Positions 1 to 8,149 of a stretch of 32,484 bases of DNA are shown one piece after another; position 1 is the first letter of the stretch; each line of letters begins with the position of its first letter. The DNA lies in NCBI GenBank assembly GCA_033722075.1, contig JAWVZU010000010.1, positions 1 to 32,484 on the forward strand, written 5' to 3'. Below the pieces are notes generated by a model. That model saw nothing but the letters and a program-made list of their open reading frames with translations, was not told the DNA's origin and searched no databases. Source of the stretch: JAWVZU01 sp033722075. GTDB taxonomy: Bacteria; Pseudomonadota; Gammaproteobacteria; Xanthomonadales; SZUA-38. Both the position numbers and the translations under genes were made by a program.

Positions 1-1175
1 AATGAGGGCTCCTCCCGGTTGCCGCCCGGGAGCGCCGTGGCTATGGATTGGCTGGGAAGGTCGCTGAGCCGGTCGACGATTTCCTGCGCGGTCCGGCGTG
101 CCATGGTCAAATGGCCGCCCGCGAGGCTGATGATCTTCACGCTCGGGTGGCTGCGGATTTCCGGAACTTCAATGCCGGCAAAGCTCGCCGAAGCTGGGGC
201 CTGGATGGAAGCTTGAGCGTGCAACACATTCTCGCGCTCGAGGTTCAGGCCGGGAAACGCCTGGTTCGTGTCCTTGAGCAGGTCGCGGATCTGCGATTCG
301 TCGACCTCCGCATCGTCCGGGTCGCCGGCCAGGATCCGGGTGGCCGCCCCGATCAGGCTGTGCCCTTGCCAGGGCACCACGAAGTGCTGGTGGGGAGCGG
401 GAAGGTTGGCGACGGCAAAGCCCCGGCTGAGCTGAGGCGTGACCAGGTACATCCTGGCGATTCGGGACAAGCCGCCGTCCTTGTCCTCGGGAGTCGCCAG
501 CAGATCCGCCCAGGCGCCCGAGGCGTTGACGACGGCGCGCGCCCGGCACTTGCCGGCGCAATTGGCGATCCGATCCCGAAACCGCAGTTCGAGTCCCTCT
601 TTTCCCGCTTGAATGCCTGCCACCTGGACGTGGTTCGCGACCCGGGCATTTCTGGCGACCGCTCCCTGGAGCGCGGCAATCACCAGTCGCTCCGGGAAGG
701 CGACCGACGCTTCATGGCGGAGCAGTGCGCCACCCGGACGCCGCTGCGCGAAGGGCAGTGCCTTGACGATTTCGTCCGGCGAGGCCGTCCGTCCCGGCGG
801 AAGCCCCGACTCGGAGTCCATCCGGTCGTGGAGGGCCATCGCCGCCCGGTGGACGATGTGTTTGAGGCGGTTTCCAGGGAAAAGCAGGACCGGCAGCGGT
901 TGGACCAGGTGCGGCGCCGCAAACAGCCAATATTGCCGTTCCTGGAGGGCCAAGCGGACGGTCTGGACCTGGCGAGGATGCCATTGGCCGAAGCCGCCAT
1001 GGATCAGTCGCGTTCCCGTACCGGTGGCACCGCTTGCAAAGTCGCCGCGCTCCAGCAGCACCACGGAAAGGCCCCGCAGCGAAGCTTCCCAGGCCACCAT
1101 GGCACCGGTAATGCCGCCGCCGACGATGGCGACGTCGAATGTCTCGGAGTTGAGTTTTTCCGGATCGGCTCGCAT
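1..1175 (-). CDS. GlpD-like FAD-dependent oxidoreductase (C-terminus beyond left edge)
   Basis: The frame is open from an ATG at 1175 to the window edge (about 391 residues seen; E. coli GlpD has about 501). The N-terminus has the Rossmann FAD motif GGGITGA, then LLERGDFASGATG and RLIHGG, in the same order and spacing as in aerobic glycerol-3-phosphate dehydrogenase. Near the edge are AGGHLTMARRT and ALPGG, matching GlpD's GGKLTTYR and VLPGG. GlpD oxidises glycerol 3-phosphate at the inner membrane and passes electrons to quinone. Here, however, the residues after LIHGG are FGQ instead of LRY, the GVRPL motif is missing, and the Lys of GGKLTT is His. These are positions I recall as phosphate-binding in GlpD, so the substrate may differ. 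It lies 180 bp downstream of the globin gene on the same strand and could be co-transcribed. Family membership is solid; substrate is not. Confidence 0.75.
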   Translation of the reverse strand, partial: MRADPEKLNSETFDVAIVGGGITGAMVAWEASLRGLSVVLLERGDFASGATGTGTRLIHGGFGQWHPRQVQTVRLALQERQYWLFAAPHLVQPLPVLLFPGNRLKHIVHRAAMALHDRMDSESGLPPGRTASPDEIVKALPFAQRRPGGALLRHEASVAFPERLVIAALQGAVARNARVANHVQVAGIQAGKEGLELRFRDRIANCAGKCRARAVVNASGAWADLLATPEDKDGGLSRIARMYLVTPQLSRGFAVANLPAPHQHFVVPWQGHSLIGAATRILAGDPDDAEVDESQIRDLLKDTNQAFPGLNLERENVLHAQASIQAPASASFAGIEVPEIRSHPSVKIISLAGGHLTMARRTAQEIVDRLSDLPSQSIATALPGGNREEPS

Positions 1176-1355
1176 CGGATCAGGTCGGCGCCTTGCGCCC
1201 GGCAATCGGGCGGGTCGAGCGCTGCTGAGAGTCGCCATTGGCGGTGATCCGAGTCATCTTGCGGAGGCTGGTTCCTGCCTGGACGGACCGAACTTACCAA
1301 AGCACACGCCGACCTGTCACAGGAAACCGGCTGCGAGGGCCGGGTTTGCGCCTGG

Positions 1356-1814
1356 TCAGCGGTTGGAACCCGCAAGCGGTTCGACATCCTGTTCGGCCAT
1401 GATCTCGCCGTACATGGGTGCCAACAGGGCGAGTAGCCGGTTCTGCGCACCGACCGGGACGTTTTCGGCTTCCATGGCATGGATCAGATCGTCGACCAAT
1501 GCATTGAAGTCCCGATCGGTGAGGCCCATGCCGCGGTGGGAAAGCGCCATCGAGTCACCGCTGTAGGTGCAAGGGCCGCCGGCCAGCTCGCAGAACTGCT
1601 CGATCAGGAGCCGCCGAAAGCGCTCGACATTGGTGCGCCGGAAGTGATGGATGATGCGCTCGTCCCGGGCCAGCTCGACGAGAAAGGAATCGACGATCGC
1701 GGTGATGCCGGCGGTTCCTCCGAGGTCGCGATAGAGGGCGTCGTCCGCCTGCGGGGGCGCCCCGACGCAGGCCGCGAGGAGAAGGAAGAACATTGCGGCC
1801 GGCGCGCTGCGCAT
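1356..1814 (-). CDS. Group I truncated hemoglobin, predicted lipoprotein
   Basis: A 152-residue protein with an N-terminal hydrophobic segment ending in the lipobox LAAC, so it is probably exported and lipid-anchored. The rest is a truncated globin: YRDLGGTAGI near the start, HHFRRTNVERFRRLLIEQF in the middle, then SHRGMGLTDRDFNALV, where His93 is the likely proximal haem ligand. Truncated globins bind O2 or NO or carry out redox chemistry; most are cytoplasmic, so an envelope location is unusual. The ATG at 1814 begins 2 bp after the DUF3034 stop. The same frame stays open upstream, but that part is only the antiparallel shadow of the neighbour, and the signal peptide fixes this start. It is the last gene of the operon that begins at 5646. 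Function of the exported form is unknown. Confidence 0.88.
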   Translation of the reverse strand: MRSAPAAMFFLLLAACVGAPPQADDALYRDLGGTAGITAIVDSFLVELARDERIIHHFRRTNVERFRRLLIEQFCELAGGPCTYSGDSMALSHRGMGLTDRDFNALVDDLIHAMEAENVPVGAQNRLLALLAPMYGEIMAEQDVEPLAGSNR

Positions 1815-1816
1815 GA

Positions 1817-2680
1817 TCACCAGTTGAGTTGGGCCGAAACGTAGACGCCGGTCTGGTCGGTCAGGCCGGCGATGGAGCCCAGATCGACGTGGGCCGCGGT
1901 GACCGACCAGCGTTTGCTGGGAAACCAGGCCGCGAACAGGTCGTACCAGCGGTCTTCGCGGGCAAACCCGAGATTGTCGGGCTTGCTTCGATATTCCGCG
2001 CCGACCGCGAAACGTCGGTTGAGCAGCAGGGCAACGGCGACTTCCGCGTGAAGTTCCCGTCCCGTTCCCCCATCGCCGCCGAACCCGAGCAGACCGCCCT
2101 GGTTGGCCCGGGTGTAGCGCAGCGTGCCGCAGGTCAGGAGGTTGCGCTGTGCCAGACTGGCGAGGAACAATTTGCAGGCGCTGACGTACGCATCGAAGTC
2201 GGCGTCGTCGCGGGCGCCCACGGCAAGCGGAACGGCGGGGTCGAGGTTCTTCTTGTACTGCACCCCAAGCGAGATCTGGGGCCACGGCGTGTAGACGACG
2301 TCGCCGGTGACGCGGTATTTGAGGCCGACGATGTTCTGCCGAAGCTTCGCGTTCGGCGCCAGGCCGATGAGTCTGCGCAGCGTGCCCAGCTCGAATTCCT
2401 GCCGCGCAAGGGACAGCTCGAGCCGGTTGTCCCAACTGTAGGCCGCGGCGTACACGGCGACCGCGTAGTCATCGGTGTCCAGTCTGGAGTAGGTGACGCT
2501 GCCCCCGGCCTCGGTTTCCGATCCGTAGCCGGAGAGCACCGCCCAGGGCACGATTCCGCCGCCGCCGCCGCCTTCGACCGGAACGACGCCCCCGGTCGCG
2601 AGCAGCCGGCTTCCGTCGGCATGGATCGGAGCGGCAACCAGGGCTAGGACCAGCAGCAGGCAAGACTCAGGCCGTCTCAA
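1817..2680 (-). CDS. DUF3034 family outer-membrane protein
   Basis: A 287-residue protein with a signal peptide ending near PIHA-DG, followed by a Gly-rich segment (VEGGGGGGIVPWAVLSGYG) typical of DUF3034. It then alternates short amphipathic strands and closes with SAQLNW; a terminal aromatic residue is typical of outer-membrane beta-barrels. Four or more strands can be picked out (for example VTYSRLD, ISLGVQYKK, VAVGAEYRS, WSVTAAHVDLG). The start is TTG at 2680 with GGGAG a few bases upstream, and the gene overlaps the end of the GGDEF-EAL gene by 14 bp, so translation is probably coupled. The function of DUF3034 is not known. The neighbours suggest a role in envelope sensing or transport together with the cupredoxin and globin. 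Confidence 0.82.
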   Translation of the reverse strand: MRRPESCLLLVLALVAAPIHADGSRLLATGGVVPVEGGGGGGIVPWAVLSGYGSETEAGGSVTYSRLDTDDYAVAVYAAAYSWDNRLELSLARQEFELGTLRRLIGLAPNAKLRQNIVGLKYRVTGDVVYTPWPQISLGVQYKKNLDPAVPLAVGARDDADFDAYVSACKLFLASLAQRNLLTCGTLRYTRANQGGLLGFGGDGGTGRELHAEVAVALLLNRRFAVGAEYRSKPDNLGFAREDRWYDLFAAWFPSKRWSVTAAHVDLGSIAGLTDQTGVYVSAQLNW

Positions 2681-5000
2681 GAGACTGCTCCCGGATCCAT
2701 TCGCCCAACTGATCCGCCGTCAGCGGTCGACTGATCAGGTACCCCTGTCCCCGGTCGCAGCCGAGCTCGGTCAGGAGATCCCGCCCCGCCTGCGTCTCGA
2801 TGCCCTCCGCCACCACCTCCAGGCCCATGCGGTGAGCCAAGGCGACGGTACTTTCCACGATCACCCGGTCCTCGGCATCCTCGGCGACGTTCTGGACAAA
2901 ACTGCGATCGATCTTCAATTCGTCAACGGGCAGGCGCTTGAGCTGAGCGAGAGAGGATTGCCCCGTCCCGAAATCGTCGATGGAAACGCGCACGCCCCGC
3001 TCCCGGAGGCCGGACAGCACTTCGGTGGCCCTGGCCGGATCGGCCATGATCGCGCTCTCGGTCACCTCGATGCACAGGCGACCGAAGGCCAGGTCCTGCT
3101 CCTCCAGGGTCTGGCAGACCCGATCTCCGAGCGCACCGTCGGCGAGGTCCATGGCCGAAATGTTCACCGCAGCATGGACCTCGATCCCCGCCTGGTCCCA
3201 CTGGGCGAGCTGACGGCAGGTTTCCTCGATGACCCAGTTGGTCAGGTCCGAGATCATCCCGGCCTGTTCGGCAAGCGGGATGAACTCGCCCGGCGAAACA
3301 AATCCATGTTCGGGATGAGTCCAGCGCACCAGTGCTTCGACGCCGAGATGACCGACGCCCGAGAGTTGGATCTTCGGCTGGTAGTTCAAGGTCAGGCCGC
3401 CATCGCCGATGGCTTCCCGAAGGTCATTGATCAGAGAAAGCTGGTGCAGGTGGCGCTCGTCCTGGCCGGCCTCATAAACAGCGAATGGTTGCCGATCGCT
3501 CTTGGCGCCGTACATGGCGATGTCGGCCCTGCGCATCAGCGTCTCCGGGTCCGTTCCGTGTTCCGGCGCAAGCGCTATCCCCAGGGAGACTTCAACGCTC
3601 AGCTGGATGTCCTGAACACTGATCTTGCGCCTCAGGGCATCGCCGATTCGTTGGGCCACGAGCTCGGCCTGCTCCCGATCGCCGGATCCGAGGATGACCA
3701 TGAACTCGTCGCCACCGAGCCGGGCCACGAGATCCCCCTCCCGCGCAGCGTTGGTCAAGCGGCCGGCAAGAGAAATCAGGAGCTGGTCGCCGATACTGTG
3801 TCCGAGCGTGTCGTTGATCTGCTTGAATCGATTCAGGTCGATGAGGATGACCGCAAACGGTTCCGGGGGGTCCGCTGCAAGCTGCTCGCGGATCGTGTCG
3901 ACCGCGACCACCCGGTTGGCGAGATCGGTGAGGTTGTCGTGATGCGCCTGATGGAGGATTCGGGCCTCCCGTTCCGCAATGGCTTCCTGCATGGCATTGA
4001 AGGAGCCGGCAAGGGTCCGGACTTCCTTGACCCCGCGGCTGGACAGCTTCCTGAAGTATTCACCGCGACCGATGCGTCCAGCGGCCTGCACCAGCCGGTC
4101 GATCGGCTCGCTGACGCCCCGGGCCACGAACACCCCGACACCGGCGGCCAGGAGGCAGGCCACGACGATGATCGCGAAAACTTCCAGGCGCAATCGCCGA
4201 TAGGGTTCCAGGGCCTGCGTCAGGGGCTCCTGCATCAGCAATCGCAGGCTGGCGCCCGGGTCGCCGGACACGCTGGATTGCTGTGCCAGATACTCGGAGC
4301 CGGCGACCTTCAGCACGCGAATGTCGGTCTCGTTCTCCCGGAGTTGGCCTGATAGTGCAGAGGCGACGGCCGGCTGGGGCACGGTCGTCGCCAGCGTCGT
4401 CGGTCCTTCTCCGGCAACGTCGATCAACGAGAGGTCGGTGCCGGCGAGGCCGGCCAGGTCGGAAAGCACGGTCCCGTCGATGCGGAACCCGAGCAGGGTC
4501 CAACCCACCCGCTCCGGGGCCAATACCGGGAGGACAACGATCTGGTAGGCGTGTCCCGCATAGACCCGCGTTGCGACGTTGCTTCCGATCCGGTCCGCCT
4601 CGGCGGTCATCTCCGGAAACGGAAACCCGGCTTCTTCGCCGACATCCGGTCCGATCGCGAGATTCACCTCTTCGTCGGGATCCATGGCGGCGACGAGGTC
4701 CGCTCCGATACGGCCGCCCTGGTTGATCAGCGCCGTCCTCACGGTTGCCTCGTCACGGGTCGCCACCGCCTGCTTGAAACCGAAATCATGCGCCAGCACG
4801 GTTGCCGCCCGTTGCAATTGCCGCACCTGGTCGTTCAGCTCGCCCTGGACCACGTTCCGTCCGATCTCGATGCGCGCGGTGGCCTGATCGATGATGCTGC
4901 CTCGCATGGCGACAAGCACCAGTATCAGGATCAAACCGCCGACGACGACCAGCAGCGCAAGCAGGCTCGCGGTAATGCGACTTCGGAGTGAATCAATCAC
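2667..5000 (-). CDS. Membrane-bound GGDEF-EAL protein with periplasmic sensor domain
   Basis: A 777-residue c-di-GMP enzyme. A first membrane helix (about residues 12-32) leads into a periplasmic region of about 240 residues that looks like a double Cache domain. A second helix (about 275-297), a HAMP segment (VSEPIDRLVQAAGRIGRGEY), a GGDEF domain and an EAL domain follow. The cyclase motif GGDEF is intact at 429-433, with an inhibitory site REGD five residues before the LGGDEF core. The phosphodiesterase motif EAL is at 555-557, and the later AVNIS, IEVTES, DDFGTG, ELKID, AEGIET and QGY motifs are all present, so both activities are possible. The start is GTG at 5000, overlapping the cupredoxin stop by 8 bp. 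The arrangement suggests that an envelope signal read by the Cache domain sets c-di-GMP turnover. Confidence 0.93.
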   Translation of the reverse strand: MIDSLRSRITASLLALLVVVGGLILILVLVAMRGSIIDQATARIEIGRNVVQGELNDQVRQLQRAATVLAHDFGFKQAVATRDEATVRTALINQGGRIGADLVAAMDPDEEVNLAIGPDVGEEAGFPFPEMTAEADRIGSNVATRVYAGHAYQIVVLPVLAPERVGWTLLGFRIDGTVLSDLAGLAGTDLSLIDVAGEGPTTLATTVPQPAVASALSGQLRENETDIRVLKVAGSEYLAQQSSVSGDPGASLRLLMQEPLTQALEPYRRLRLEVFAIIVVACLLAAGVGVFVARGVSEPIDRLVQAAGRIGRGEYFRKLSSRGVKEVRTLAGSFNAMQEAIAEREARILHQAHHDNLTDLANRVVAVDTIREQLAADPPEPFAVILIDLNRFKQINDTLGHSIGDQLLISLAGRLTNAAREGDLVARLGGDEFMVILGSGDREQAELVAQRIGDALRRKISVQDIQLSVEVSLGIALAPEHGTDPETLMRRADIAMYGAKSDRQPFAVYEAGQDERHLHQLSLINDLREAIGDGGLTLNYQPKIQLSGVGHLGVEALVRWTHPEHGFVSPGEFIPLAEQAGMISDLTNWVIEETCRQLAQWDQAGIEVHAAVNISAMDLADGALGDRVCQTLEEQDLAFGRLCIEVTESAIMADPARATEVLSGLRERGVRVSIDDFGTGQSSLAQLKRLPVDELKIDRSFVQNVAEDAEDRVIVESTVALAHRMGLEVVAEGIETQAGRDLLTELGCDRGQGYLISRPLTADQLGEWIREQSLETA

Positions 5001-5646
5001 GGTCGCGCACGAACTCGATCAGGGAGTTTTCCGGGTCGGCCGGCTTGGCGGGACGAGGCACGGGGGGATCGAGCCTCAGGGCGATCTGGTGCTGCGTTTC
5101 ACCGGCCGCCGCAGCGATGCGATGCGCTTCCGGCAGCCGCGGATGCCAGATCTCCAGCCGATAGGTCCGGTCGGGGGGCACTTCGAGAGCGACTGCGCCG
5201 CGCTGGTCCGTCAGGCCGTAGACCGGCGCGTCGGTGACATACAACACACCATACATCCAGTCGTGGATGTTGCACCCCAGGGTGACGACGCCCGGTTTGT
5301 CGAACCGTATCGGGCTTTCCGGCAGACCGACATAGAGCTTGATCTCGAACTGCTTGGCGGGCGAAAAGGAATAGATGTGGTGGCGCGAAGTGTCGCGATT
5401 GGGAAAAGCCACATTGGAGCCCACGGAGACGATGCTGGTGGCCGGGCTGAATTCGTAGTCCTGCTGCGCGATGCTGGCCTGTTTCGGTGCGGGGGCGGTC
5501 CCGGCATCGGGCCAGATCATCACCGCGGCGTCGGGTACGGGTTGTCCATCCTGATCCATTACCAGCACCCGCGCTGGCGCAGCGTGGAGTTGTCCCGCAA
5601 AAACGAGGATCAGCAGGCTCCAGAGGATTGCAAGTCGGTTGTTCAA
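4993..5646 (-). CDS. Periplasmic cupredoxin-like protein (methylamine utilization protein type)
   Basis: A 217-residue protein with a signal peptide ending near GQLHA-AP. A carboxypeptidase-regulatory-like strand region (VLVMDQDGQPVPDAAVMIW) is followed by a plastocyanin-like fold. The probable type 1 copper ligands are visible: His89 or His90 in NRDTSRHHIYSFS, then Cys125, His128 and Met131 in GCNIHDWMYG. It should be a periplasmic electron carrier or copper-based redox sensor. The start is TTG at 5646 behind CGGAGAG. It is the first gene of the operon; 117 bp separate it from the MFS gene, enough for its own promoter, though I could not pick one out. Database entries of this type are often named 'methylamine utilization protein', but nothing else here relates to methylamine. 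Confidence 0.85.
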   Translation of the reverse strand: MNNRLAILWSLLILVFAGQLHAAPARVLVMDQDGQPVPDAAVMIWPDAGTAPAPKQASIAQQDYEFSPATSIVSVGSNVAFPNRDTSRHHIYSFSPAKQFEIKLYVGLPESPIRFDKPGVVTLGCNIHDWMYGVLYVTDAPVYGLTDQRGAVALEVPPDRTYRLEIWHPRLPEAHRIAAAAGETQHQIALRLDPPVPRPAKPADPENSLIEFVRDRD

Positions 5647-5763
5647 TGCTCTCCGTATCGGGCGCGGGTCGGACTGAATCCTCGGGAAGATGACCCGGCG
5701 GGCGTGAAAATCCTGTCTTCCGGCGACCAGATCGGCCGCGCGATCGATGCGGGGGACGCCGAG

Positions 5764-7014
5764 CTACGGGGGATCGAGCAAGGCCGTGTTGTCTTCCGGT
5801 CCCGGGTCCTCCAGCGATTCGCCGATCAGGGAGGGAATCCGGGCCGAGATTGTGTGGTCGCGCTGCTCGTCGATCGGAATCGGGCTCCGGCGCGTCGTCC
5901 GGTAGAGTCCGAAAATGCCCGTAATCAGTGCGATGCCGGTGATCCAGGCCACGAAGGCTTCGTGGCCGGTAAAGGACATCAGGATTCCGACGGCAATGGG
6001 TCCGAGCACGGAGCCCAGGCCATACAGGGTCTGCAGACCGCTGGTGGCAGCGAGCATCTGGCTGGTGTTTAGGTAATCGTGCAGGTGGGCTGCGCTGAGC
6101 GCATAGATGTTGAAGGCAATTGCGCCATACACGAAACCGCTCAAGGCGGTGATCGTCCGGCTTCCTCCCGCGCCGAGCATCGCCAGCGACGCCAGAGCGG
6201 TGGTCAGCAGGATGAAGATCAGGGTACGCCGGCGGTCGCGATGATCCGACCAGCGGCCGACCGGGAACAGGGTTACCGCTCCGCCGAGGATGGCACTGCC
6301 GATGAACAGGGCAATGGTCGGCTCGTCCATTCCGCGGGCGAGGGCAAAGATGGCCGCCATCCCGTAGAAGGAACTGTGGATCAGGCCGGCCGCCACGGTT
6401 CCGGCCACGCCCATGGGCGAGATCCGTGCAAGTACTCGCAGACTGACCGGCGGGACCTGGGCAAGAGACGGCTCGGGCTGACGGGTGAAGGCAATGGGGA
6501 GCAGTCCCAGTGAATAGAGGATGGAAACCAGCGCGAAAAGAGCGAGATCGTCCATGGGCAGCACCAGCAGTACCTGACCGACGGCCATGGCCAGCATGCT
6601 GACCGTCATGTACACGGCGAAGATGCCGCCGCGGTGGCTGGCCTCCGCCTGCTGGTTGAGCCAGCTTTCGACCGCGACATAGATGCCGACCATGCAGAAG
6701 CCGCAGATGGCCCGCAGGATCGTCCACGCGACCACGTCGACCAAAAGGCCGTGCAGGATGAATACGGTGGAAGACGCTGACGCCATGGCGGCGAAGTAGC
6801 GGATGTGACCGACCCGCTGGATGAAGCGCACTGTCAGCCGGCTGCCGGCAATAAAGCCCAGGGAATAGGCGCCCATCACGACCCCGAGCTCGGTGGCGGA
6901 GAATCCGGCCTTCGACCCGCTGATCCCCAGCAGGGTGCCGACCACGCCGTGCCCTACCAGCAGCACGAAGAGGCCGGCCATCAACGACGCGATCTTGCGG
7001 ACGTGGCTCAACAT
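5764..7014 (-). CDS. MFS transporter (YcaD-like)
   Basis: A 416-residue protein with about 12 hydrophobic helices, beginning MLSHVRKIASLMAGLFVLLVG. A basic loop between helices 2 and 3 (GSRLTVRFIQRVGHIR) matches the MFS A-motif region; RAICGFCMVGIYVAVESWLN in helices 4-5 and the central loop GRWSDHRDRRRT also fit the family. The VESWLN segment is characteristic of the YcaD/CynX-like group. The C-terminal 45 residues are hydrophilic and acidic. The gene starts with ATG at 7014, only 33 bp after argF' on the same strand, so the two may be co-transcribed, but no substrate can be inferred from that. An inner-membrane exporter or importer; substrate unknown. Confidence 0.85.
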   Translation of the reverse strand: MLSHVRKIASLMAGLFVLLVGHGVVGTLLGISGSKAGFSATELGVVMGAYSLGFIAGSRLTVRFIQRVGHIRYFAAMASASSTVFILHGLLVDVVAWTILRAICGFCMVGIYVAVESWLNQQAEASHRGGIFAVYMTVSMLAMAVGQVLLVLPMDDLALFALVSILYSLGLLPIAFTRQPEPSLAQVPPVSLRVLARISPMGVAGTVAAGLIHSSFYGMAAIFALARGMDEPTIALFIGSAILGGAVTLFPVGRWSDHRDRRRTLIFILLTTALASLAMLGAGGSRTITALSGFVYGAIAFNIYALSAAHLHDYLNTSQMLAATSGLQTLYGLGSVLGPIAVGILMSFTGHEAFVAWITGIALITGIFGLYRTTRRSPIPIDEQRDHTISARIPSLIGESLEDPGPEDNTALLDPP

Positions 7015-7047
7015 GAGACGAGGGTGAGGCGACCGTTGCCCGACCGG

Positions 7048-8052
7048 CTAGGGCGTCGCGCCGAGCAGCTGCAGCATGAGGGCCTTCTGGGCGTGGAGCC
7101 GGTTCTCCGCCTCGTCGATGGCCACGCAGTAGTCCGCGTCCATGACCGCGTCACTGGCTTCCACGTTCCGCCGGAGCGGAAGACAGTGGCTGAACAGGGC
7201 GTTGTTGGTGAGGGCCATCTTCTGTTCGTCGACCATGAAATGACGGTACTTGTTCGCCATGGACCACTCCCGCTCGGGGTCTCCGTAGTAGGGTAGCGAA
7301 CCCCAGCTCTTCGCGTACACCACGTCCGCGTCCGAGTAGCCCTCTTCGATCTCGTGGGTGACCCGGAGCGAGCCACCGCTGGCTGCCGCATTCGCGTGTG
7401 CCGCTTTCATGAAGCGCTCGTCCAGCACGTAGTCGGGCGATGGGCAGAGCAGGGTCACGTGCATGCCGAACTTGGTGGCGATCATCGCCGCCGAATTGGC
7501 CACCGCGGTGCTGAGCGGCTGCGGGTGCCAGGTCCAGGTCAGGCACAGGCGCCGCTTGGCCACCGAGCCCAGCTTCTCGCGCAAGGTCATCAGCAGCGCC
7601 AGTTCCTGGCAGGGATGGATGATCGTCTCCATGTTGATGACCGGGACGCGGGCATGCTGGGCCAGCGCCCGGATCAACGGGTCATCGCGATCATAGCGCC
7701 AGTTCTCGAAGCCCGGAAAAGCGCGCATGGCAATCAGGTCGCAGTAGCGGGACAGTACCCCGGCCACCTCGACGATATGTTCTTCCGCGTCGCCGTCCAT
7801 CACCGCGCCCGCATCGAACTCGATCCCCCACACCCCGTTGCCCGGTTCCAGGATGATGGCCGTGGCGCCCAGTTGCGCCGTGCCCACCTGGAACGAGGCG
7901 CGGGTCCGCAGGGAAGGATTCAGGAACAGCAGGGCAATGATGCGGCCCTGGAGCAGGGGGCCGATCGAGTCGGACTTGATTTCGCGGGCCAGTCCGATCA
8001 GCGCATCAAGCTCATCGGTACTCCAGTCCTGGGTGGTAATGAAATGACGCAC
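7048..8052 (-). CDS. argF': N-acetylornithine carbamoyltransferase
   Basis: A 334-residue enzyme that transfers carbamoyl from carbamoyl phosphate to N-acetyl-L-ornithine in the acetylated arginine pathway. It aligns along its full length with the Xanthomonas campestris enzyme as I remember it. FNPSMRTR there is LNPSLRTR here (carbamoyl-phosphate site), with MDGDAEEH, NMETIIHPCQE, YAKSWG and HCLPLRRN all present. Glu90 takes the place of Glu92 of the Xanthomonas enzyme, the residue that selects acetyl- rather than succinylornithine, where a Pro is found. The active-site Lys302, which is carboxylated in Xanthomonas, is Glu298 here (NVEASDAV). The start is GTG at 8052 with a strong AAGGAG (8058-8065 on the plus strand). 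Other arginine genes are not in the window. Confidence 0.95.
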   Translation of the reverse strand: MRHFITTQDWSTDELDALIGLAREIKSDSIGPLLQGRIIALLFLNPSLRTRASFQVGTAQLGATAIILEPGNGVWGIEFDAGAVMDGDAEEHIVEVAGVLSRYCDLIAMRAFPGFENWRYDRDDPLIRALAQHARVPVINMETIIHPCQELALLMTLREKLGSVAKRRLCLTWTWHPQPLSTAVANSAAMIATKFGMHVTLLCPSPDYVLDERFMKAAHANAAASGGSLRVTHEIEEGYSDADVVYAKSWGSLPYYGDPEREWSMANKYRHFMVDEQKMALTNNALFSHCLPLRRNVEASDAVMDADYCVAIDEAENRLHAQKALMLQLLGATP

Positions 8053-8149
8053 GGCAGTTCTCCTTGGAACACGATGCAGGTTTGCCCTTCGGCCCGGCAG
8101 ACTCTAGCCGACGAGCGCCTGCCTCATCCAGCCCCCCGGTTGCAAGCGC

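Noticed and set aside
48..1247. Long plus-strand frame of 399 codons opposite the GlpD-like gene
   Set aside because: It is the exact antiparallel partner frame of the GlpD-like gene, has no recognisable domain, and is rich in Arg/Gly/Asp as such shadows are in GC-rich DNA.
1817..2435. Upstream extension of the globin frame to 2435 on the minus strand
   Set aside because: The extension overlaps the DUF3034 gene in another frame, and the globin already has a signal peptide from ATG 1814.
2832..4352. 506-codon plus-strand frame opposite the GGDEF-EAL gene
   Set aside because: No domain; the opposite strand has intact GGDEF and EAL motifs.
4993..5646. Methylamine catabolism role implied by the common family name
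   Set aside because: No mau genes or methylamine dehydrogenase subunits in the window; the name is historical.
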